From Frankia nepalensis (lineage in GTDB: Bacteria; Actinomycetota; Actinomycetes; Frankiales; Frankiaceae), in contig NZ_JADWYU010000138.1 of assembly GCF_016786325.1 (NCBI RefSeq), positions 65,285 to 98,537 on the forward strand: DNA of 33,253 nucleotides, in the 5' to 3' direction. Numbering within the stretch: position 1 is the first letter of the stretch; every line of letters begins with the position of its first letter. The notes under the pieces are model-generated. The model saw nothing but the letters and a program-made list of their open reading frames with translations, did no database searches and was not told where the DNA came from. The position numbers and the translations under genes are program-made. Positions 20,411-29,142 of the stretch are shown piece after piece.

Positions 20411-20442
20411 GCCCGCGCACCGGCCCGGGCCGGTGCGCGGGC
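20411..20442. terminator. 32-bp perfect palindrome between convergent genes
   Basis: Positions 20411-20442 form a perfect palindrome built from GCCCGCGCACCGGCCC and its complement. It ends at the stop codon of the minus-strand anti-sigma gene and follows the plus-strand hydrolase. A strong stem (up to about 14 bp with a small loop) can form in either transcript, as expected for a bidirectional terminator. Confidence 0.8.
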
Positions 20443-21350
20443 TACGCCGCGTGGCGGCGTCCGGCCGGTCGCAGCGGGGTGTCGCCACCGCGGGTCCGGC
20501 GCGCGACGGTGACGGGCTGGCGGGCTGGCATGACAGGTGGCTCGGAGCCTGGGCGGTGCCTGGACGGGTGCCGCGGGGCGGGCGTTCCGGCCTGGTGGGC
20601 GCGGTCGACGAGGTAGGCGAGCCCGAGCCCGAGCAGCAGCACGGCGTGGCTGGCGACGCGGGTGGGCCGCACGGAGGAGACGACGAGGTCGTAGACGGAG
20701 AAGCCGCCGAGCACGAGGATGGCGCCGGCGAGCGCGATGAGCAGGCCGGCGGCCCGGCGGGGCTGGAGGGCCGCCCAGAGCATGCCCACGCCGGCGGCGA
20801 AGTTCCAGGCGAGGGACTCGTTGAGCAGGTGCTCGGCGCTCGTCCCGTGTGAGGTCACGGCGTGGCCGGACAGCCCCTGGCTGTCGACCAGCTGCAGCAG
20901 GCCGAGGCCGAGCTGCAGCCACCCGACGGCGAGGAGCGCCAGCCGGGTCGTCGAGAAGGACGCGGCGGGGCGCGCGCCTGGGCGCCTGGCCGGCCGGGGA
21001 CGACGGCGCGGCCGGCGCCGGGCCGCGGCGACCACCGGCCGACGCGCGCCGCTGCCGGTGCCGATGTCGCCACAGGCGCCGGTGTCGCCGTGGGTGTCGG
21101 TGTCGCCGTGGGTGCCGGCGTCGCCGTGGGTGTCGGTGTCGGTGTGGGCGTCGAGTACCGCCGCGGTGAAGTCGGGTGTCGGGAAGACCGGCCCGAGCCG
21201 CAGCGACCGGGTCAGCGAGACCGCGCGGTCGTGCCAGTCCCGGCAGGCGGCGCAGGCGCTCAGGTGCTGGTCGACGGCCGTCGGGTCCATGGGCTCGGCT
21301 TCGCCGTCGATCCTGGCCGAGAGGGCCTCGCGGCAGATGATGCAGTCCAT
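20442..21350 (-). CDS. Zinc-finger anti-sigma factor with His/Asp-rich linker and membrane helices
   Basis: A 302-residue protein. The N-terminus has an anti-sigma zinc-binding pattern with H29, C33 and C36 (HLSACAAC, HxxxCxxC) plus C3/C6. A low-complexity linker (about 68-98) repeats THGDTDTHGD-like units rich in His and Asp. A basic stretch and four hydrophobic segments follow (about 130-250: LALLAVGWLQLGLGLLQL, a second in the WNFAAGVGMLW region, LLIALAGAILVLGG, AVLLLGLGLAYLV), so the protein is anchored in the membrane. The ECF sigma gene lies divergently 240 bases away, making it the likely partner. The linker could bind metal ions; that is inference. The ATG at 21350 begins the canonical short N-terminus MDCIICRE; a longer frame exists but is not needed. 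Confidence 0.82.
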   Translation of the reverse strand: MDCIICREALSARIDGEAEPMDPTAVDQHLSACAACRDWHDRAVSLTRSLRLGPVFPTPDFTAAVLDAHTDTDTHGDAGTHGDTDTHGDTGACGDIGTGSGARRPVVAAARRRPRRRPRPARRPGARPAASFSTTRLALLAVGWLQLGLGLLQLVDSQGLSGHAVTSHGTSAEHLLNESLAWNFAAGVGMLWAALQPRRAAGLLIALAGAILVLGGFSVYDLVVSSVRPTRVASHAVLLLGLGLAYLVDRAHQAGTPAPRHPSRHRPGSEPPVMPARQPVTVARRTRGGDTPLRPAGRRHAA

Positions 21351-21590
21351 TGCCCCACCGGTCGTCGTAGGAGTCCGCCGAGTTCCCGACCTTCGCGCTG
21401 TCGTCGCCGGCCCGCGGTCGCCACGATCAGACGGTGACGCCACGAGTATGCCTGGTCGCCCTCCTGGCCGGTCCGGTCGCGGGTTCGGCTACGGTTGTCC
21501 GGCGCCGGCGGCGCCGGGCCGCGCGGTGTCCGGGCTCGCGCGACCCGGCGCGGCCCGAATCCGCGACCCGAACCGAGGAGAGACCCGCCC

Positions 21591-22163
21591 GTGGCCACGG
21601 ACGACGAGACGGTCACCGCCTGGGCGTTGGCCGCCGGGCGTGGTGACCGGCAGGCGTTGGAGTCGTTCGTACGGGCCACACAGCGCGACGTGTGGCGTTT
21701 CGTCGCCTACCTCGCCGGTCCGGCGGCGGCGGACGACCTGGCGCAGGAGACCTACCTGCGCGCGTTGCGGAGCCTGCGGACGTTCGCGGCGCAGTCGTCG
21801 GCCCGGACGTGGCTGCTGTCGATCGCGCGGCACGCGGTCGTCGACGACGTCCGGTCCAGGATGCGCCGGCCGCGGACGACGGCAGCGGCGGACTGGGAGA
21901 CGGCGGCCGAGCGCGCCCAGGCGCTGGCACCGCCGGCGGCGGGCTTCGAGGACCTCGTCGAGACGAACGTGATGCTGGCGGCGCTGGACGCCGACCGCCG
22001 GGAGGCCCTCGTGCTCACCCAGCTGATCGGCCTGTCCTACGCGGAGGCCGCCGTGGTCTGCGGCTGCCCGGTGGGCACGATCCGCTCGCGGGTCGCGCGC
22101 GCCCGCGACGACCTGATGAGCTGGTCGCGGCCCGGCCTCGACGAGGGCGCCGGCGGGATCTGA
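21591..22163 (+). CDS. ECF-type RNA polymerase sigma factor
   Basis: A 190-residue group-4 sigma factor. Region 2 covers about 10-80 ([18 protein letters not shown] and [12 protein letters not shown], the core-binding helix), and region 4 covers about 123-175 with the recognition helix-turn-helix [26 protein letters not shown]. It resembles the SigC-like group of actinobacteria. The GTG at 21591 has GAGGAG 10 bases upstream. It is divergent from the zinc-finger anti-sigma gene and followed, after a 528-base gap, by a PepSY membrane protein that may be a target. The inducing signal is unknown; the SigC link to copper in mycobacteria gives one hypothesis only. Confidence 0.92.
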   Translation: MATDDETVTAWALAAGRGDRQALESFVRATQRDVWRFVAYLAGPAAADDLAQETYLRALRSLRTFAAQSSARTWLLSIARHAVVDDVRSRMRRPRTTAAADWETAAERAQALAPPAAGFEDLVETNVMLAALDADRREALVLTQLIGLSYAEAAVVCGCPVGTIRSRVARARDDLMSWSRPGLDEGAGGI

Positions 22164-22691
22164 CCGCCTCCTGCCGGCGACCTCCCACCGCGGTGGACAG
22201 GCCGCGTCGGGGAGGCCGCCGCCAGGAAGCAGCCCGATGCCTGGGATCTGGCGCTGATCTCGGGTAGGCCAGGGCCCGGCCGTACGGTGATCGCCCGATG
22301 CCTGGGGAAACCGCGGGCGATGCCGCGTCGCGGCGACCATATCCAGGAGCAACTGGCGATCAAGGGTTGGCGCGCCGGGTCCAGGCTCCACAAGATCTGC
22401 GCCGGAACCGATGTCTGTTCGGTCGCCGTCAGCCGCCGCGCCCGTCGCCAGCCAGCCGGATGACAGGAAACCGCGGGCCGCGGCCCGGTGCTTCCCGACG
22501 GTCCTTACCCAGGGCGCCGGGCTGGCCCGTCGTCGGTGAGGGGTTCCCGGTTCCCGGCAGGTGCCGTGGCCTTGCCGACACCGGGCGGGGGAACTCGGCG
22601 AGCCGTGGACGCGACCAACGATGGACGCGCCGGCGCGGCGCGGCGGTGCCGCCTCGGGCGCACCGCGCCGGGTGCTGCTGGAGGACTGTTC
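22164..22691. other. Intergenic region between sigma factor and PepSY gene
   Basis: 528 bases with no gene that can be supported. It begins with an inverted-repeat cluster just after the sigma gene: the 12-bp palindrome CCACCGCGGTGG (22185-22196) inside imperfect arms CGGCGACCTCCC and GGGGAGGCCGCCG, a possible terminator. GCCCGATGCCTGGG occurs twice, at 22232-22245 and 22293-22306. The promoter of the PepSY gene must lie here but was not recognised. No riboswitch consensus was seen. Confidence 0.5.
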
Positions 22692-24215
22692 GTGACCGCA
22701 AGCGAGGAACCGCTGTCGACCGCGACGGTGGTCAAACCCGTCGACGCCGAGGCGGCCGCCAGAACCGGGCGTCCGGGCGAGGCGGTGGCGACGGAGGCCG
22801 ACGAGGCCCGCGGCTCGGTCCGCGCGCGTCGCTCGATCGCTCCGCTCCTGCTCCGGCTGCACTTCTACGCCGGCATTTTGATCGCGCCGTTCCTGGTCGT
22901 CGCCGCCGTGACGGGGCTCTTGTTTGTCTTCACGCCCCAGTTGGATCGCCTGGTGTACGAGGACGAGTTCTTCGCCGACGGGCGTGGCCAGCAGCGGCCG
23001 TTGGCGGAGCAGGTCCAGGCGGCGGTCGCCGCCCACCCGGAAGGCTCGGCCGGGTCGATGATCCTCACCGGCGAGGACGACCGGACGACCGGGGTCGTGT
23101 TCTTCGTCGACGCGCTCGGCGAGAAGCAGGACACCGTCTACGTCGATCCCTACACCAGCGAGATCCACGGCAGCCTGGTCACCTGGTGGGGTTCGACCCC
23201 GCTGCAGACCTGGTTCGACGACCTGCACCGCAACCTGCATCTCGGCGATCTCGGTCTGCACTACTCGGAGCTGGCGGCGAGCTGGCTGTGGGTCGTCGTG
23301 CTCGGCGGCGCGCTGCTGTGGCTGCGCCGCCTGCGCGCAGGCCGAGAGGGTCGGGGCCGGGCGGTGCGCCGCGCCTTGCTGCCGGACCTGTCGGCGCGCC
23401 GCGGCGTGCGGCGGACCCGCGGCTGGCACGCGACCACCGGGCTGTGGCTCGCCGCCGGCCTGCTCATCCTCTCCGTGACCGGGCTGACCTGGTCCCGCTA
23501 CGCCGGCGGCCACTTCGGCGACCTCGTCGACGCCGTGGGCGGCCACGCCGCCGAACTGTCCACCGAGGTCGAGCAGGCGCCGGCCGGCTCGGGCCATCAC
23601 CACGACGGGACGGGTGGCAATGCCACCGCTGTTGACCTCACCGCGATCGACCGGGTGGTCGCGACCGCCCGCGACGCCGGACTGGACGGGCCGATCGAGG
23701 TCGGCCTGCCCGCCGAGGCCGGCGCCGCCTGGACGGTCACGCAGACGGACAAGCAGTGGCCGGTGCGTTTCGACGCGGTCGCGGTCGACCCGACCGGACA
23801 GAAGATCACCGACCGGGTCGACTACGCCGACTGGCCGACGCCCGCCAAGCTGACCCGCCTCGGCATCAACGCCCACATGGGGACGCTGTTCGGCCTGGCC
23901 AACCAGATCCTGCTCGCGGCGCTCGCGATCGGCCTGCTGTGCGTGATCGTGTGGGGCTACCGGATGTGGTGGCAGCGCCGCCCGACCCGCGCCGACCGAA
24001 CCCGCCCGGTGGGCACCCCGCCAGCCCGCGGCGCCTGGCGCCACCTGCCGCCCTGGGCCCTGGCCGTCGGCGTCGTCGTGGCGGCCGCCGTCGGCTGGGC
24101 GCTGCCGCTGCTCGGCCTCAGCCTCGCCGCGTTCCTCGTCATCGACCTGGCCGCCGGCCCGCTCACCCGCGCCCGTGCCCGGCTTCGCGGGTTGCCCGAC
24201 CAGAACCGGGTATAG
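22692..24215 (+). CDS. PepSY-associated transmembrane protein
   Basis: A 507-residue membrane protein of the PepSY_TM family (PF03929). Visible segments are a first helix at about 57-80 (FYAGILIAPFLVVAAVTGLLFVF), an extracytoplasmic PepSY-like domain, a second helix (ASWLWVVVLGGALLWL), a third (GLWLAAGLLILSVTGLTW), a second external domain, a fourth helix (ILLAALAIGLLCVIVWGY) and one or two C-terminal helices. The conserved LHRNLHLG and RxWHATTG segments with membrane-side histidines are typical and may bind haem or metal. A GHHHDG motif lies in an external loop. Relatives act near siderophore, haem or copper systems as putative reductases. The GTG at 22692 has GGAGGA 6 bases upstream. Linkage to the sigma/anti-sigma pair is inferred. 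Confidence 0.87.
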   Translation: MTASEEPLSTATVVKPVDAEAAARTGRPGEAVATEADEARGSVRARRSIAPLLLRLHFYAGILIAPFLVVAAVTGLLFVFTPQLDRLVYEDEFFADGRGQQRPLAEQVQAAVAAHPEGSAGSMILTGEDDRTTGVVFFVDALGEKQDTVYVDPYTSEIHGSLVTWWGSTPLQTWFDDLHRNLHLGDLGLHYSELAASWLWVVVLGGALLWLRRLRAGREGRGRAVRRALLPDLSARRGVRRTRGWHATTGLWLAAGLLILSVTGLTWSRYAGGHFGDLVDAVGGHAAELSTEVEQAPAGSGHHHDGTGGNATAVDLTAIDRVVATARDAGLDGPIEVGLPAEAGAAWTVTQTDKQWPVRFDAVAVDPTGQKITDRVDYADWPTPAKLTRLGINAHMGTLFGLANQILLAALAIGLLCVIVWGYRMWWQRRPTRADRTRPVGTPPARGAWRHLPPWALAVGVVVAAAVGWALPLLGLSLAAFLVIDLAAGPLTRARARLRGLPDQNRV

Positions 24216-24262
24216 CCGCGACGCCACCGCGCACGAGCGGTCGCCTGTTGGAGGAGTCTCAG

Positions 24263-24433
24263 ATGAGCGTGGTCGACAAGGTCAAGAACACCCTGCAGCG
24301 GTTCACGGGCCAGAGCAAGCGCACGGCGGGCCGGGTCAGCGGTGACCCAGGGCTGGAGACGCGAGGTGCCGCGGAGAAGATCGGCGGGGACGTCAGGCAG
24401 GCCGGCGAGAAGTTGAAGGACACCACCCGCTGA
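24263..24433 (+). CDS. CsbD-family stress-response protein
   Basis: A 56-residue hydrophilic, Lys/Gly-rich protein of the CsbD family (PF05532). It has the characteristic pattern of amphipathic repeats: VDKVKNTLQRFTGQSKRTAG and AAEKIGGDVRQAGEKLKDT. CsbD-like proteins are general-stress proteins of unknown biochemical role. GGAGGAG lies 6 bases before the ATG, a strong ribosome binding site. The gene is 47 bases after the PepSY gene and could share its transcript. Confidence 0.9.
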   Translation: MSVVDKVKNTLQRFTGQSKRTAGRVSGDPGLETRGAAEKIGGDVRQAGEKLKDTTR

Positions 24434-24578
24434 AGCTGAAGCGATGAGCGCGGTGTCGCCGCCTGTCCGGACTCGCGAGGAGTTCGGGGGCGCGCGCCAC
24501 CGCGGCGGGTGGCTCTGTCCGTGAGCCCCGCCGGTCTCGCCGCCCGTAGATGTCGGTGGCGGGACCTATGGTCGGCTC

Positions 24579-24995
24579 ATGGCGCTCACAGTCGAAGACC
24601 GACAGAGTTTCCTGGCCGAGCCGCACATCGCCGCGCTATCCGTCGTGAACGGTGACCGCGGGCCGCTGACGGTTCCGGTCTGGTACCAGTACACCCCTGG
24701 TGGCGAGCCCTGGGTGCTCACCGCGGCCGACTCGCGCAAGGCCGAGCTCATCCGCGCGGCCGGCCGTTTCACGCTGATGGTGGAGCGCGTGGAGCCGACC
24801 GTCCGATATGTGACGGTCGAGGGCCCGGTCGCCCGGATCGACGAAGGCACCGACGACCACCTGGTGGAAATCACGAATCGTTATCTCCCACCCGAGAAGG
24901 CGGCGGAATATCTCACCTTCGCGCGCGCCGAGCTCGGTCCCCAGGTTCTGATCACGCTGCGTCCGGAACACTGGCTGTCGGCCGATCTGGGCTGA
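24579..24995 (+). CDS. PPOX/FDOR-class flavin- or F420-binding protein
   Basis: A 138-residue split-barrel protein of the pyridoxamine 5'-phosphate oxidase-like family. The pattern LAEPHIAALSVVNGDRGPLTVPVWYQY at the N-terminus and the segment TVEGPVARID are typical. Actinobacterial members often use F420, FMN or haem, and which cofactor applies here cannot be decided. The ATG at 24579 is the first of the frame. It lies alone between csbD and the convergent ABC operon end, 12 bases from the ATP-binding gene stop. Confidence 0.85.
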   Translation: MALTVEDRQSFLAEPHIAALSVVNGDRGPLTVPVWYQYTPGGEPWVLTAADSRKAELIRAAGRFTLMVERVEPTVRYVTVEGPVARIDEGTDDHLVEITNRYLPPEKAAEYLTFARAELGPQVLITLRPEHWLSADLG

Positions 24996-25007
24996 TGGGT
25001 GCGGGCT

Positions 25008-26063
25008 TCAGCCGGAGGCCGCGCCCTCGGGACTCGTGTCGGGGCCTTGACCCGGAGTGGGCTCGAGCGGGCTCGCCGGACCGGGGAGCCGAGGCACGGC
25101 GGCGAGCAGCGTCCGCGTGTAGGGATGGGCCGGGTTTGCCAGGACCTGGGCGGTGGGGCCCTGCTCGACGAACTCGCCGGCGCGCATCACCGCGACCTGG
25201 TCGCACAGCCGCGCCACCACGCCCAGGTCGTGGGACACGAGGATCAGACTCAGCTGACTGGCGATGGTCAGCTCGGCCAGCAGGTCGAGGATCTGCGCCC
25301 GTACGGAGACGTCCAGGGCGCTGACCGGCTCGTCGCCGACCAGCACGCGCGGGCGGGGCGCGAGCGCCCGGGCGATCGCGATCCGTTGCCGCTGGCCGCC
25401 GGAGAACTCGTGCGGGTAGCGGCCGCGTACCTCCGTGGGGAGGTCGACCGCGCGCAGGACCTCGTCCACCCGCGCGTCGTGGTCCTCCGCGACCCGCAGG
25501 CACTCCAGCGGCTCGGCGACGATCGCGCCGACCGTCAGCCGCGGGTTCAGCGAGGCGACCGGGTCCTGGAGGACCACCTGGACGTCGCGGCGCAGCCAGC
25601 GCAGGTCGCGTGGCCGGCCGGCGCGGACCAGCCGGCCGCGGTAGCGCACCGTGCCGGCGTCGGGCCGGTCGAGCCCGAGCAGCAGCCGCACCAGCGTCGA
25701 CTTGCCGGAGCCGGACTCACCGACGATCCCGAGGCTCGCGCCGGCGGGCAGCGTCAGCGTGACGCCACGCACGGCCTGCCGGGACGCGTGCCGGGAGGCC
25801 CGGCCGGCCCGCTTCCCGTCGCCCGGCTGGCCGCCGGAACCCGCGTCCGGATGACCCGGCCCGCGCCGGGCGGCGCGCGGCAGCGGGAACGACCGTGACA
25901 GCCCGGTGACCTCGAACGCCGCCTCCGCCGCCGCGCGCGCGGAACCAGGGTCCGACCGACCGGCCGCGTCCACCTCCCGGCGCGTCGACGCCGCCGCCGC
26001 GCGGGGAGCCGGGCGGGTACGAGCGATCTCGGCGGGCCGGTCCGGCTGGGTGGAGTGGGTCAT
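25008..26063 (-). CDS. Dpp/Opp-type ABC transporter ATP-binding protein (F-type)
   Basis: A 351-residue ATPase of the oligopeptide/nickel ABC group. Walker A is GESGSGKST, the Q-loop lies in VQVVLQDP, the signature is FSGGQRQRIAIARAL, Walker B is VLVGDEPVSALD, and the switch His is in LILVSHDLGV. The C-terminal oligopeptide-transporter extension (HPYTRTLLAAVP) is present. The N-terminal 90 residues carry two Arg/Pro/Gly-rich inserts not found in typical DppF. It is the last gene of the five-gene operon; its ATG overlaps the previous stop codon by four bases. Confidence 0.94.
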   Translation of the reverse strand: MTHSTQPDRPAEIARTRPAPRAAAASTRREVDAAGRSDPGSARAAAEAAFEVTGLSRSFPLPRAARRGPGHPDAGSGGQPGDGKRAGRASRHASRQAVRGVTLTLPAGASLGIVGESGSGKSTLVRLLLGLDRPDAGTVRYRGRLVRAGRPRDLRWLRRDVQVVLQDPVASLNPRLTVGAIVAEPLECLRVAEDHDARVDEVLRAVDLPTEVRGRYPHEFSGGQRQRIAIARALAPRPRVLVGDEPVSALDVSVRAQILDLLAELTIASQLSLILVSHDLGVVARLCDQVAVMRAGEFVEQGPTAQVLANPAHPYTRTLLAAVPRLPGPASPLEPTPGQGPDTSPEGAASG

Positions 26064-26914
26064 GGGCGCGCCGCCTCGGGAGTGAACGGGCTGGTCACGT
26101 CGCGACCGGGCGCCGGCGGCCAGGCCGTGGCGTGGGCGGCGGCGAGCAGCGCCTGGGCGTACGGGTGACGGGGGTGGCGCAGCACGTCGCCCGTGGCGCC
26201 GGACTCCACCAGCCGGCCCGCCCGCATCACCTCGACGCGCTGGGTGACGGTCGCGACGACCGCCAGGTCGTGGGTGATGAACAGCAGGGCCGCGCCGGTC
26301 TCGTCGACCAGCCGGGTCAGCAGCGCGAGGATCTCCGCCTGCACGGTGACGTCGAGGGCGGTCGTCGGTTCGTCGGCGAGGATCAGCGACGGCTGGCAGG
26401 CGAGCGCGACCGCGAGCCCGACCCGTTGGCGCTGCCCGCCGGAGAGCTGGTGCGGGTAGGCGCGGACCAGCCGCTCCGGGTCGGGCAGCCCGACCCGCTC
26501 GGCCAGCTCGACGGCGGCCGCGTCGGCGGCCCGCCGGGACAGCCCACGGTGGATGCGCAGCGGCTCGCCGATCTGCCGGCCGACCCGCATCAGCGGATTC
26601 AGCGCCGTCAGCGGCTCCTGGAAGACCATGGCGACCTCGTCGCCCCGGATCTTCGACATCTCCCGGTCCGTGCGGCCGAGAAGCTCGTGGCCGGCGAGCC
26701 GGATGCTTCCGCTGACCGTAGCCGCGTCGGGCAGCAGCCCGAGGACCGCGAGCGCGGTCAGCGACTTGCCCGAGCCGGACTCGCCGATCAGCCCTACCCG
26801 CTCGCCCGCGTCCACGTGGAAACCGACGCCGTCGACGACCGGTGCCCCACCGATCCGTACCCGCAGGTCGCTGACCTCCAGCAGCGGACCACCGGCGCTC
26901 GTGGATTCACTCAT
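26060..26914 (-). CDS. Dpp/Opp-type ABC transporter ATP-binding protein (D-type)
   Basis: A 284-residue ATPase forming a pair with the F-type subunit. Walker A is GESGSGKS, Q-loop MVFQEP, signature [15 protein letters not shown], Walker [13 protein letters not shown], switch His in [10 protein letters not shown], and the C-terminal [10 protein letters not shown] is conserved. The start is ambiguous: ATG at 26914 (MSESTS) or three codons earlier at 26923. The first is preferred because it keeps only a short overlap with the upstream permease gene. Neither has a good ribosome binding site, consistent with translational coupling. Confidence 0.93.
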   Translation of the reverse strand: MSESTSAGGPLLEVSDLRVRIGGAPVVDGVGFHVDAGERVGLIGESGSGKSLTALAVLGLLPDAATVSGSIRLAGHELLGRTDREMSKIRGDEVAMVFQEPLTALNPLMRVGRQIGEPLRIHRGLSRRAADAAAVELAERVGLPDPERLVRAYPHQLSGGQRQRVGLAVALACQPSLILADEPTTALDVTVQAEILALLTRLVDETGAALLFITHDLAVVATVTQRVEVMRAGRLVESGATGDVLRHPRHPYAQALLAAAHATAWPPAPGRDVTSPFTPEAARP

Positions 26915-28028
26915 CGAACACATCCAGCGGGCCGAGCCTCTTCGCGCCGAGCGCCGTGGAATCGAGCGTCGTGGAATCGAGCGTCTTCGGGCCCCGGGTC
27001 TCAGAAACGAACGCGTCGGCGAGCGTCACGGGAGCGGGCGTCGCCGGGCCGGGCGGTACGGGGTCGGCCACGGCCAGCTCGGGGTCGACCGGGCCGGAGC
27101 CCGCCGGCGGTCCGCCAGGTGTCGCCGCGGCCAGCGTCGCCGGGCCGGGCGTGGCGCGGGCCGGGTAGCGCAGGCGGGGGTCGGCGGCCTCGCGCAGGCC
27201 GTCGCCGAGCAGGTTGAAACCGAGGACGGTCAGCACGACGGCGAGGCCGGGCCAGAGCAGTACCAGCGGGCGCAGCGTCAGGTAGGGCTGCAGCTCGTGC
27301 AGGCTGCGCCCCCACGACGGCCGCGGCGACGGGGTGCCGAGCCCCAGGTAGGACAGCGCCGCCTCGGTCAGCACGACGATCCCGGCCATCAGCGACAGCT
27401 GGATGTACAGCGTCGGGGTGATGTTCGGCAGCAGGTGGCGGCGGATGATCCGCCACGTGCCGGCGCCGGCGGCACGGGCGGCGAGCACGTAGTCGCTGGC
27501 CAGCACCCGGCGGATCTCGCCGCGGGTGACCCGGGCGACCTGCACGCCGAGGCCGAGCCCGAGTGCCACCAGGATCGTCCACGCGCGGCCGGGATACACG
27601 GCCGCCAGCACCAGCGCGATCAGCAGCGGCGGGAACGCGATGAGGACGTCGAGGAGGTGGGCCACGCCCTCGCCGACCGGCCTCGAGGTCACGGTCGCGA
27701 GCAGCGCGAGCGCCAGCCCGACCACGGCGGCGAGCGCCGTCGCGCCGACGGCGACGAACAGCGTGACCTGGGCGCCGGCGAGCAGCTGGCTGAACAGGTC
27801 GCGGCCGAGCCGGTCCGCGCCCAGCCAGTGCCGCCCCGACATGGGCGCCCAGGAGTCCTCGGTGCTGACCTTCGTCGGGTCGTACGGCGTCCACACCAGC
27901 GACACCAGCGCCGCGACGACGATCAGGCTCGACAGCGCGGCGCCGAGCCGGCCGGACCGCGTCCGCAGCACCGCCCGCGCCGTCGTCACCGCGCCCGCCC
28001 CGAACGGGCGCGTGCCAGGCCGGCTCAT
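26907..28028 (-). CDS. Dpp/Opp-type ABC transporter permease (C-type) with long C-terminal tail
   Basis: A 373-residue inner-membrane permease (BPD_transp_1, PF00528) with an N-terminal OppC-like helix (about 26-46) and five further helices. The EAA loop, which contacts the ATPase, is around DYVLAARAAGAGTWRIIRRHLLPN. After the core ends near residue 298 (DPRLRYP) there is an unusual tail of about 75 residues rich in Pro, Ala and Thr, with a DNA-level 15-bp duplication giving DSTTLDSTAL. Typical DppC proteins stop soon after DPRLR. The ATG at 28028 overlaps the stop of the upstream permease gene (ATGA). Confidence 0.92.
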   Translation of the reverse strand: MSRPGTRPFGAGAVTTARAVLRTRSGRLGAALSSLIVVAALVSLVWTPYDPTKVSTEDSWAPMSGRHWLGADRLGRDLFSQLLAGAQVTLFVAVGATALAAVVGLALALLATVTSRPVGEGVAHLLDVLIAFPPLLIALVLAAVYPGRAWTILVALGLGLGVQVARVTRGEIRRVLASDYVLAARAAGAGTWRIIRRHLLPNITPTLYIQLSLMAGIVVLTEAALSYLGLGTPSPRPSWGRSLHELQPYLTLRPLVLLWPGLAVVLTVLGFNLLGDGLREAADPRLRYPARATPGPATLAAATPGGPPAGSGPVDPELAVADPVPPGPATPAPVTLADAFVSETRGPKTLDSTTLDSTALGAKRLGPLDVFDE

Positions 28029-28975
28029 CGCGCCTCCCGCAGCCGGGGGTCGAGCAGCCGGTGCCCCAGGTCGACCAGGAAGCCGATGACGAGCACCGCG
28101 ACCGTCACGAGCAGGACCGTGCCCTGCACCTTCACCAGGTCGCGGTTGCCGACGTCGGCGATGAGCATCTGGCCGAGGCCCGGCAGCGTGAACACGTTCT
28201 CGATCACCACCGCGCCCAGCAGCAGGCTCGCGAACTCCAGCCCCAGCACGGACAGGACGGGCAGGGCCGCGTTGCGCGCCCCGTGACGCAGCAGCGCCCG
28301 GCCCTCCGTCAGCCCCTTCGCCCGGGCCGTGCGGATGTAGTCGGCGTGCAGCACCTCCAGCGTCGCCGAGCGGGCGAACCGCAGCAGCACGGCGCCCTGC
28401 AGCAGTGCCAGGGTGACCACCGGCAGCACCAGCGAGCGGACGGCGGCGGCCGGGTCGGCCCAGCCGTCGCGCGGGAAGCCGCCCGCGGGCAGCAGCCGCC
28501 ACTGGACGGCGACCAGCGTCGTGAGCATCAGGCCGACCCAGAAGCTCGGCACCGCGATCCCCAGCTGGCCGGCGACGGACAGCGCGTGCCCGGCCGGGCT
28601 CCGGTGCCGGGAGCCGGCGAGGATCCCCAGCGGCACGCCGACCAGGACGGCGAGCAGGCTCGCGCCGGCGACCAGCGGCAGGGTGACGGTGAGCTTCTCG
28701 CCGAGCTGGCCGGACACCGAGACGCCGTTGAGCGCCGACGTGCCGAAGTCGCCCCGCAGCACGCCTCCCAGCCAGCTGAGGTACTGCTCGGCCAACGGCC
28801 GGTCGACGCCGAGCTCGTGGCGGATCCGCTCGACCTGCTCCGGCGTCGCCCGCGTCCCCGCGATCACCTGCGCGACGTCGCCGGGCAGCAGCCGCAGCAG
28901 CAGGAAGACGAGCACGCTCGCCACCAGCAGCGACAGCGCCAGCAGCCCGAACCGGCGCAGCAGGATCAGCGCCAT
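28025..28975 (-). CDS. Dpp/Opp-type ABC transporter permease (B-type)
   Basis: A 316-residue permease with six predicted helices, beginning with RRFGLLALSLLVASVLVFLLLRLLPGD as in DppB/OppB. The cytoplasmic EAA motif is around DYIRTARAKGLTEGRALLRHGARNA, and the protein ends in the usual DPRLR. The ATG at 28975 has GAGGAG 7 bases upstream. It follows the substrate-binding protein gene by 249 bases; that gap holds a 15-bp inverted repeat. It forms the channel with the C-type permease. Confidence 0.94.
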   Translation of the reverse strand: MALILLRRFGLLALSLLVASVLVFLLLRLLPGDVAQVIAGTRATPEQVERIRHELGVDRPLAEQYLSWLGGVLRGDFGTSALNGVSVSGQLGEKLTVTLPLVAGASLLAVLVGVPLGILAGSRHRSPAGHALSVAGQLGIAVPSFWVGLMLTTLVAVQWRLLPAGGFPRDGWADPAAAVRSLVLPVVTLALLQGAVLLRFARSATLEVLHADYIRTARAKGLTEGRALLRHGARNAALPVLSVLGLEFASLLLGAVVIENVFTLPGLGQMLIADVGNRDLVKVQGTVLLVTVAVLVIGFLVDLGHRLLDPRLREAR

Positions 28976-29142
28976 CGCGGGCTCCTCGGCCCGGCCCGGT
29001 GTCCGGCGCCGCCGAGCGGCTCGTCGCCGACCGACTTGTCGCCGGCCAGCCCGTGGCCCGCGGCGGTCGGCGCCCGCCGAGCGCCGGCCGGGCACGACGG
29101 CCCGGTCGGCGCCCGCCGATTCTTGAGCGGTCTGGTCACGAC

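Noticed and set aside
21350-21400. GGGAAC on the minus strand as an ECF promoter for the anti-sigma gene
   Set aside because: No convincing -10 partner at the right spacing was found; in G+C-rich DNA this hexamer alone is weak evidence.
22164-22691. Cobalamin or other riboswitch before the PepSY gene
   Set aside because: No B12 box or other conserved aptamer core was recognised.
21489-24227. 912-codon minus-strand open frame
   Set aside because: It covers the sigma and PepSY genes on the other strand and reads as low-complexity sequence.
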